A stretch of DNA of 12,679 bases from NCBI GenBank assembly GCA_964225135.1, contig CAXQNQ010000054.1:1-12679 (forward strand), read 5' to 3'. The stretch comes from AM-2324 sp964225135. GTDB taxonomy: Bacteria > Bacteroidota > Bacteroidia > Chitinophagales > Saprospiraceae. How positions within the stretch are numbered: the first letter of the stretch is position 1; the number at the start of each line of letters is the position of its first letter. Under the pieces are notes generated by a model. The model made no database searches and was not told the origin of the DNA. It saw nothing but the letters and a program-made list of their open reading frames with translations. The position numbers and the translations under genes were made by a program. Shown piece after piece: positions 7,681 to 12,679 of this stretch.

Positions 7681-9354
7681 TTATTTATCTGTTACGCAGC
7701 CTTTTGAAGCTGAAGAAACCAGTTTTGCGTATTTATAAAGCGCTCCGTTTTCTGCTTTCAAAGCTGGAGCTTTCCAAGCTGCTCTGCGCACTTGTATTTC
7801 ATCATGGGGAATCATGAGTTCAATCGTATTCGACTCTGCATCTATTCGAATTTCATCACCATCCTCGACCAAGGCAATAAGTCCTCCTTCTTGCGCTTCT
7901 GGACTGATATGCCCCACCACAAATCCGTGTGTTCCACCCGAAAATCGACCATCGGTTATCAAGGCCACCTCCTTACCTAAACCTGCACCCATGATAGCTG
8001 CAGTAGGTTTAAGCATTTCTGGCATACCGGGGCCTCCTTTTGGTCCTTCATATCGGATGACCACTACATCACCCTTTTTTACTAGACCCATACTAATTCC
8101 ATTATTAGCATCCTGTTCACAGTCAAATACTCGTGCTTTCCCTACAAAGGTTAGGCCTTCTTTTCCTGTGATTTTTGCCACACATCCATCTTCAGCTAGA
8201 TTCCCTCTTAGTATTCTAATATGTCCACTTGCTTTAATTGGATTGGAAATATCTCTAACTACGTCTTGGTTAGGATCAAAGGCAGGTAATTCTGCCAGAT
8301 TCTCCGCTAGTGTTTTCCCCGTAACAGTCATACAATCACCATGCAAAAACCCATGTTTAAGCAGGTATTTAAGTACCGCTGGTGTTCCACCTGCATCAGA
8401 TAAATCCTCCATGAGATATTGTCCACTTGGTTTTAAATCCGCCAAAAATGGTGTGCGATCACTTATTCGCTGGAAGTCATCTAATGTCCACTCCACTTCG
8501 GCTGCATCTGCAATAGCCAAAAAGTGAAGAACCGCATTGGTTGATCCACCAAGTACGGTAACCAAGGTCAAGGCATTTTCCAAGGCTTTTTTAGTTACTA
8601 TATCTTTAGGTTTTAAGTCTAGTTCAATTAAGTTTCGAATAGCGGGGCCTAAGGCAGAACATTCATTTTGTTTGGCCTGGCCAACGGCTGGATTAGAAGA
8701 ATTATAAGGCAATGCTAAGCCTAAGGCCTCTATGGCTGAAGCCATAGTATTGGCAGTATACATCCCACCACATGCCCCAGCTCCTGGACATGCTTTCTCA
8801 ACTACTGTTTGGAATTTTTCATCGGAAATGTTTCCAGCTACCTTTTGTCCCCAAGCCTCAAAAGCAGAAACGATATCTAACTTTTGATCTTCCATTCGGC
8901 CAGATTCTATAGTCCCACCATACATTAAAATAGATGGTCTATTCAAACGAAGCATAGCCATTAAGGCTCCAGGCATATTCTTATCACATCCAACCACAGT
9001 GATCAGTGCATCATAAGACATAGCTTGGACTACAGTCTCCATAGAATCAGCAATAATATCTCTCGATGGAAGTGAAAATCGCATACCTGGGGTCCCCATG
9101 GAAATACCATCACTCACTCCAATAGTATTAAATACAAGACCAACTAAGTCTTGGGCTTTGACACTTGATTTCACATCAGCTGCTAATCCGTTTAGGTGCA
9201 TATTACAAGGATTGCCATCATAGCCTGTACTAGCAATACCTACAAATGGCTTTTGCAAGTCTGCTCTGGTTAAACCAATAGCATGCAACATGGCTTGTGC
9301 TGCTGGTTGACTATCATCTTGTGTTACTCGCTTACTGTGTTTGTTTAATTCCAT
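7681..9354 (-). CDS. ilvD: Dihydroxy-acid dehydratase
   Basis: It dehydrates 2,3-dihydroxy-isovalerate and 2,3-dihydroxy-3-methylvalerate to the 2-oxo acids. The 557-aa product belongs to the IlvD/EDD family. It keeps three cysteines at cluster-ligand positions: C50 (GNPCNMH), C123 (GCDKNMPG) and C195 (GACGGMYTANTM). The three-Cys pattern fits the IlvD proteins known to carry a [2Fe-2S] cluster, though cluster type cannot be proven from sequence. K125 is the likely carbamylated Mg2+ ligand, and S472 in GRFSGGT is the likely catalytic serine. This is the first structural gene of the operon. Its ATG is only 14 nt beyond the U-run of an intrinsic terminator, so its expression should depend on antitermination in the 9369-9646 leader. 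Confidence 0.97.
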   Translation of the reverse strand: MELNKHSKRVTQDDSQPAAQAMLHAIGLTRADLQKPFVGIASTGYDGNPCNMHLNGLAADVKSSVKAQDLVGLVFNTIGVSDGISMGTPGMRFSLPSRDIIADSMETVVQAMSYDALITVVGCDKNMPGALMAMLRLNRPSILMYGGTIESGRMEDQKLDIVSAFEAWGQKVAGNISDEKFQTVVEKACPGAGACGGMYTANTMASAIEALGLALPYNSSNPAVGQAKQNECSALGPAIRNLIELDLKPKDIVTKKALENALTLVTVLGGSTNAVLHFLAIADAAEVEWTLDDFQRISDRTPFLADLKPSGQYLMEDLSDAGGTPAVLKYLLKHGFLHGDCMTVTGKTLAENLAELPAFDPNQDVVRDISNPIKASGHIRILRGNLAEDGCVAKITGKEGLTFVGKARVFDCEQDANNGISMGLVKKGDVVVIRYEGPKGGPGMPEMLKPTAAIMGAGLGKEVALITDGRFSGGTHGFVVGHISPEAQEGGLIALVEDGDEIRIDAESNTIELMIPHDEIQVRRAAWKAPALKAENGALYKYAKLVSSASKGCVTDK

Positions 9355-9368
9355 TCTAGTTTTATTAC

Positions 9369-9407
9369 AAAAAAAAAATAAGGCACCTCTCTAGGAAAGG
9401 TGCCTTA
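9369..9407 (-). terminator. Attenuator terminator 2, immediately before ilvD
   Basis: On the minus strand TAAGGCACCT (9407-9398) pairs perfectly with AGGTGCCTTA (9388-9379), a 10-bp stem around a 9-nt loop, directly followed by U10 (9378-9369). The ilvD ATG follows 14 nt later. A strong terminator at the 5' edge of a five-gene biosynthetic operon, after an Ile/Val-rich peptide, is the mark of attenuation. Confidence 0.93.
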
Positions 9408-9433
9408 CTTATATTATATACATAGCCCTTCCT
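9393..9433 (-). promoter_or_regulatory. Antiterminator 2 (alternative to terminator 2)
   Basis: In the RNA, AGGAAGGGC (9433-9425), just after leader peptide 2, can pair with GCACCTTTCCT (9403-9393): 9 bp with two single-nt bulges. A simpler register gives GAAAGG/CCTTTC (9436-9431 with 9400-9395). Either would consume the 5' arm of terminator 2. The same upstream segment also contains AGGGCT (9429-9424), which is complementary to AGCCCT (9486-9481) in codons 3-5 of the leader peptide. This gives the classic mutually exclusive 1:2, 2:3 and 3:4 pairings. The pairings were found by eye and not scored energetically. Confidence 0.7.
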
Positions 9434-9437
9434 TTCA

Positions 9438-9494
9438 CTAACTATAGTTAATGATGACAATAATAATCACGACGATGTAGAGGGCTTTACACAT
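9438..9494 (-). CDS. Leader peptide 2 of the ilv operon (Ile/Val-rich, 18 aa)
   Basis: ATG at 9494-9492 opens an 18-codon frame, MCKALYIVVIIIVIINYS, ending with TAG at 9440-9438. Ten of 18 residues are branched-chain (6 Ile, 3 Val, 1 Leu), including nine consecutive codons (7-15) for Ile or Val. An in-frame TAA lies 9 nt upstream of the ATG, so no earlier start is possible. The stop is 30 nt before the terminator stem. Inferred role: a ribosome stalling on uncharged tRNA-Ile or tRNA-Val would mask region 1 (codons 3-5) and free region 2 to form the antiterminator. Finishing translation would put the ribosome over region 2 and let the terminator form. The peptide itself probably has no function of its own. 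Confidence 0.88.
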   Translation of the reverse strand: MCKALYIVVIIIVIINYS

Positions 9495-9529
9495 AATTTG
9501 GTATTAGTAATTTTCTATTAATTCTAAAT

Positions 9530-9561
9530 AAAAAAGAGCCACCTTAGGATGACTCTTTTTT
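9530..9561 (-). terminator. Attenuator terminator 1 (upstream module)
   Basis: On the minus strand AAAAAAGAGTCATC (9561-9548) pairs with GGTGGCTCTTTTTT (9543-9530): 14 bp with two G-U pairs and the tetraloop CTAA, ending in U6. The pairs that are G-U on the minus strand are C-A mismatches on the plus strand, so the hairpin is built to act in the minus direction. It is also the only terminator downstream of the GH92 gene, so it may serve as that gene's 3' terminator too. Confidence 0.85.
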
Positions 9562-9582
9562 ATGCAACATAAATTCATCCTA
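9545..9582 (-). promoter_or_regulatory. Antiterminator 1 (alternative to terminator 1)
   Basis: In the RNA, TAGGATGA (9582-9575), just after leader peptide 1, is perfectly complementary over 8 bp to TCATCCTA (9552-9545), which includes most of the GC-containing 5' arm and loop of terminator 1. A competing 7-bp pairing joins GCAACAT (9633-9627, codons 5-7 of leader peptide 1) to ATGTTGC (9570-9564), which lies inside the antiterminator loop. Forming both would require a pseudoknot, so they should compete. The arrangement matches module 2. Confidence 0.72.
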
Positions 9583-9589
9583 TTAAAAA

Positions 9590-9646
9590 CTACATCTTAA
9601 TAGACACGACAATAATTTTAGAGACAATGTTGCTTATTAATTTCAT
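9590..9646 (-). CDS. Leader peptide 1 of the ilv operon (Ile/Val-rich, 18 aa)
   Basis: ATG at 9646-9644 opens the 18-codon frame MKLISNIVSKIIVVSIKM, ending with TAG at 9592-9590. Nine of 18 residues are branched-chain (5 Ile, 3 Val, 1 Leu), with an IIVV run at codons 11-14. A TAA lies in frame 12 nt upstream of the ATG. The stop is 28 nt before the terminator 1 stem. It has the same length and position within its module as leader peptide 2. No Shine-Dalgarno sequence precedes it, as is normal in this phylum. The operon promoter should lie at 9647-9720 or just inside the end of the GH92 gene. I found only a TTTG (9718-9715) with no good TAnnTTTG match downstream, so I do not annotate a promoter. 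Confidence 0.82.
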   Translation of the reverse strand: MKLISNIVSKIIVVSIKM

Positions 9647-9720
9647 ACCGTAATTTTATAAGGAATTTTTTTGAATATCAAGTTTTTATCCTAAAAAAAA
9701 TGAAATCCACCGAACAAATA

Positions 9721-12594
9721 TCAATTAATAGTGATTTCATCCAAAAAGATCCAACAATCATTCCCAACACTTTTATGATCAGTTGGGCAATCTCCCATAT
9801 TAGTTGCTACAATTTTAATGTAACGAGCTTTCATCTGACCAGACCAACCAAAGGATTCTATAAGAGTACCTTTTGCTGAAAGAGCAGTTTGAGGCTTTTG
9901 TGTTTTTAGCAGATTAAAGGCATTTTTTGAATTTGCATATGAAATATCTACTTGCTTTGGCATGAAAATCCAAGAGTTTTCATCTTGAAGTGCATTGATA
10001 GAGATATTGGATACTAATTGTTCACTTCCCAAATCTACAATAGCCTCTACACTACCTCCCTCATAACCTTGCCATTCACCTGTTCTAAAATCATTCCCGC
10101 CATACAGAAAATCAATTAAGGCTTGATCTCCTCCTGCAGCATATTGGTTGGAATAATCTCCCTTAAGTGTTATAGATCTATTTTTAGGAATTTTTCTAAA
10201 TATCGCTGAAATGGTCTTAGATACTTGTCCAGATTCAATTGCTGCATATGCTAAAACGGTCGAAGTTTCCTGGATAACGAAGGGCGTTGAATACTCCTTG
10301 AATCTTTTATCTTGACCTTCAATTTTATAATAAATAGTAGCTTCTGATGCTACATTTAAAGCCACTTTTTCTTTATCCTTAAATGCTCTTTTTCCTGAAG
10401 TAAAAGCCGGTGAGGGTATGATTAGCTCATCTGTGATAGAAGAGGTATAGGCTAAAAGGTTTTGCTGTTGTTCCTCACTCAAAGGCTCAGGTCCCATGTA
10501 AAACTCAAGTAATCCACCCTGTTCTAACTCTTGATGAGTTACATATAGCCGTTCTAATTTTGCACCATTGAGGTGTACTTCTTGCACATAAGGATGATTC
10601 GAGCTGCCATTGTGTACTTTTACTTCAAATAAGACATCGTTTTTTAAAGTCAATTGTGCTTGCTCCACAATCGGTGCTCCCAAATCATAAACTGCCGACC
10701 CAGGTGCCATAGGATATAAACCCAGACTACTCATAATATACCAAGCAGACATTTGCCCGCAATCCTCATTACCTGAAATTCCATCCGGTGTAGGTTGATA
10801 GAGTTCTTCTAAAATTTGTCTAACCAATTTTTGAGTAGATGCTGGTGCACCAACATAATTATAAAGGTAAGCCATGTGGTGACTTGGCTCATTACCATGT
10901 GCGTATTGTCCAATCAATCCTGTTATATCTGCCTGATTTCTACCGGTTGTACTTGAATTAGCGGAGAACATTTCATCTAATCGATTTCGCAAGGCTTCTT
11001 TTCCTCCAAATAAACTAATCAAACCTTCAATATCATGCGGTACATATAAATGGTATTGCCAAGCATTGGCTTCTGTAAAATGGAAATTCACTTCATAGGG
11101 GTCAAAAGTAGCAAGCCAACGATTTTCGACACGAGGTACCATAAATTGATTAGCTGGATTGAAAAGATATTTGTAATGTTGGGCTCGACGAACGTACTCT
11201 TGGTATACTTCCAGGTCACCCATGGACTTAGCCATTTGAGCTATACACCAATCATTATAGGCATATTCCAACGTTTTTGAAACAGATTCATGCTCTTCGT
11301 GTGCCGGCACAAAACCATGTTCAGCATAAGCTGGTTTTCCTAATTCATCCAAATTAGAAATATGCTGCATGGCTTCTAGTGCTAGTGCTGCATCAAAGTC
11401 TTGCTGTCCTTTTAAGTAGGCATCAGCAATAACAGATACCGTATGATATCCTATCATACAGCCCGTGTAATTTCCTGCTAACTCCCAAACTGGCAACTTA
11501 CCACCATCAGAATAATGGGCTAGCATACTTTTAATAAAGTCATTATTCTCTTCCGGATTAATAATGGTATATAATGGATGAGCCGTTCTATAGGTATCCC
11601 AAAGTGAAAATATAGTGTATTGTTTGTAGCCATCTGCTGTATGTATCACTTGATCAGTACCCCTATATCTTCCGTCGACATCGGTAAATGAATTGGGCAC
11701 TATAGCTACATGGTACATGGCTGTGTAGAAATTGGTTAGCACCTCTTCTGAAGCCGAGATTTGAATCTTTTCCAATTGATTCAACCATAGAGCAGATGCA
11801 GAGTTTCGTAATTCTTCGAAGCTTTTATCTTTTAACTCTGCTGTAAAATTAGCTACTGCACCTGCTTCATCAACAGCAGACATAGCCACTCTCAATTCGA
11901 CAGAGGATGGATTGTTTTCAAATAATACCGCAGCTTTTTTTCCTTGTTCTTCGTAGTTGATTAAACGGATAGGTTCTGAAAACTGAATACAGAAATAAAA
12001 ATGTTGTTCTTCTGCCCAGGCTTTGGAAATTCGTTTTCCTAAAATTGTTTGTTGATCCACTTGAGTAAAAGAGGCATCTAGCAACTCATCCCTATGCATT
12101 AAATCGAGGGCAACCCAAATAGGGCTTCCATCCAAGCTAGTATATTTATGTATACCCCCTCGTTCTGATGCCGTTAATTCAACCTGAATATTCTCCTCCT
12201 CTAGCAAGACCTGATAATAGCCTGGTGCAGCCTTTTCATTAGCTTTTGAAAAAGTGGATGCCAAGGTTGTTTTATTCAACAAATAATCAGAGGAGGTAGA
12301 TGGTGTTATAAGTAAGTCATTATAATCACCAACACCTGTACCTGAAAGATGGGTATGACTAAATCCATATATAATGCTATCCGAATAATGATATCCTGAA
12401 CAACCATCCCAGCCTTCCAAACGAGTATCTGGTCCTAATTGCATCATACCAAAAGGCACTGTGGCAGATGGGTGTGTATGGCCATGACCACCTGTACCTA
12501 TGAACAGATCAACATAATCAAGTACAGACTTTTGTGGTGATTGACAAGAAAGCAGACAGGAAAATAGAAAGAAAAAAAGGTAGGATGCGCGCAT
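9721..12594 (-). CDS. GH92 alpha-mannosidase lipoprotein with C-terminal accessory domains
   Basis: GH92 enzymes are Ca2+-dependent exo-alpha-mannosidases acting on mannans and N-glycans. The 957-aa product starts with a lipoprotein signal peptide (MRASYLFFFLFSCLLSC, lipid Cys C17), so it is probably membrane-anchored and periplasmic or surface exposed. The N-terminal GH92 domain begins at about 24 (VDLFIGTGGHGHTHPSATVPFG). The catalytic domain carries TEANAWQYHLYVPHD (507-521; E508 is my candidate catalytic acid), HGNEPSHH (566-573) and GISGNEDCGQMSAWY (605-619; candidate base region). Two extra modules follow: a chitobiase/hexosaminidase C-terminal-like domain (about 728-798) and an F5/8 type C (discoidin, CBM32-like) domain (about 805-957), probably for glycan binding. 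The linkage specificity cannot be told. No SusC/SusD genes or regulators adjoin it in the window, and it is not functionally linked to the ilv operon beyond orientation. Confidence 0.93.
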   Translation of the reverse strand: MRASYLFFFLFSCLLSCQSPQKSVLDYVDLFIGTGGHGHTHPSATVPFGMMQLGPDTRLEGWDGCSGYHYSDSIIYGFSHTHLSGTGVGDYNDLLITPSTSSDYLLNKTTLASTFSKANEKAAPGYYQVLLEEENIQVELTASERGGIHKYTSLDGSPIWVALDLMHRDELLDASFTQVDQQTILGKRISKAWAEEQHFYFCIQFSEPIRLINYEEQGKKAAVLFENNPSSVELRVAMSAVDEAGAVANFTAELKDKSFEELRNSASALWLNQLEKIQISASEEVLTNFYTAMYHVAIVPNSFTDVDGRYRGTDQVIHTADGYKQYTIFSLWDTYRTAHPLYTIINPEENNDFIKSMLAHYSDGGKLPVWELAGNYTGCMIGYHTVSVIADAYLKGQQDFDAALALEAMQHISNLDELGKPAYAEHGFVPAHEEHESVSKTLEYAYNDWCIAQMAKSMGDLEVYQEYVRRAQHYKYLFNPANQFMVPRVENRWLATFDPYEVNFHFTEANAWQYHLYVPHDIEGLISLFGGKEALRNRLDEMFSANSSTTGRNQADITGLIGQYAHGNEPSHHMAYLYNYVGAPASTQKLVRQILEELYQPTPDGISGNEDCGQMSAWYIMSSLGLYPMAPGSAVYDLGAPIVEQAQLTLKNDVLFEVKVHNGSSNHPYVQEVHLNGAKLERLYVTHQELEQGGLLEFYMGPEPLSEEQQQNLLAYTSSITDELIIPSPAFTSGKRAFKDKEKVALNVASEATIYYKIEGQDKRFKEYSTPFVIQETSTVLAYAAIESGQVSKTISAIFRKIPKNRSITLKGDYSNQYAAGGDQALIDFLYGGNDFRTGEWQGYEGGSVEAIVDLGSEQLVSNISINALQDENSWIFMPKQVDISYANSKNAFNLLKTQKPQTALSAKGTLIESFGWSGQMKARYIKIVATNMGDCPTDHKSVGNDCWIFLDEITIN

Positions 12595-12625
12595 TTTTTC
12601 TTTTAATTTAAGTAGGTATAGGTAT

Positions 12626-12665
12626 AAAAAAAAATTTGCTGGTGGAATTAGATCCTACCAGCAAA
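12626..12665 (-). terminator. Minus-strand intrinsic terminator just upstream of the GH92 gene
   Basis: TTTGCTGGT (12665-12657 on the minus strand) pairs perfectly with ACCAGCAAA (12643-12635), a 9-bp stem, and U9 follows (12634-12626). It probably ends a minus-strand gene beyond the right edge. It lies only 31 nt before the GH92 ATG, and no promoter match is visible in that gap, so regulation of GH92 by readthrough remains possible. Confidence 0.82.
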
Positions 12666-12679
12666 CGAATTGCTCTCTA

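Noticed and set aside
7814..8527. Long plus-strand open frame (237 aa) antisense to ilvD
   Set aside because: It lies wholly within ilvD on the other strand, the product is rich in Ser and Pro as typical for antisense frames, it has no recognisable domain, and ilvD is intact with all its motifs.
9653..9681. Sigma70-like promoter (TTGATA and TATAAAAT) before leader peptide 1
   Set aside because: The spacing is wrong for a -35/-10 pair, the phylum uses TAnnTTTG, and in such AT-rich sequence the match is weak. It would also start transcription almost at the leader ATG.
9355..9720. T-box riboswitch or metabolite riboswitch as the ilv leader
   Set aside because: No T-box TGGNACCGCG-like antiterminator sequence or specifier-loop architecture is visible. 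The Ile/Val-rich peptides with alternative hairpins explain the region better.
1..12679. Mobile element, CRISPR array or defence system
   Set aside because: No transposase or integrase, no terminal inverted or spaced direct repeats, and all genes are housekeeping or glycan-related with uniform composition.

Overview
The window looks like chromosomal DNA of a low-GC member of the Bacteroidota (Bacteroidetes). The clues are a textbook Bacteroidota promoter (TTTG, 20-nt spacer, TAnnTTTG) before a tRNA gene, A-rich translation starts without Shine-Dalgarno sequences, a large AsmA-like protein, and a GH92 mannosidase lipoprotein. Genus cannot be resolved from the sequence. Nothing suggests a mobile element, defence locus or CRISPR array.

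Layout. Positions 1-170 (+) hold the 3' end of an aldehyde dehydrogenase gene. It converges on an 853-aa AsmA-like gene (201-2762, -), and the two share a compact bidirectional terminator. A tRNA-Val(TAC) gene (2970-3047, +) has its own promoter and terminator. Next comes a five-gene branched-chain amino acid operon on the minus strand, transcribed in the order ilvD, ilvB, ilvN, ilvC, ilvA (9354 down to 3093), with gaps of 19, 7, 6 and 2 nt. A 366-bp leader region (9355-9720) separates it from a GH92 alpha-mannosidase lipoprotein gene (9721-12594, -). A minus-strand terminator at 12626-12665 probably ends a gene beyond the right edge.

The operon holds the shared Ile/Val pathway. IlvA makes 2-oxobutyrate from threonine. 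IlvBN condenses pyruvate with pyruvate or 2-oxobutyrate. IlvC does reduction and isomerisation, and IlvD dehydration. The final aminotransferase and the leu genes are not in the window.

The most notable find is the ilvD leader. It holds two complete ribosome-mediated attenuators in series. Each encodes an 18-codon leader peptide dominated by Ile and Val (MKLISNIVSKIIVVSIKM, then MCKALYIVVIIIVIINYS), followed by an antiterminator pairing and an intrinsic terminator. Both modules have almost the same dimensions (117 and 116 nt from start codon to end of terminator stem), which suggests duplication. The annotation track I was given missed both peptides because they are so short. All pairings were found by eye; no folding software or database search was available.
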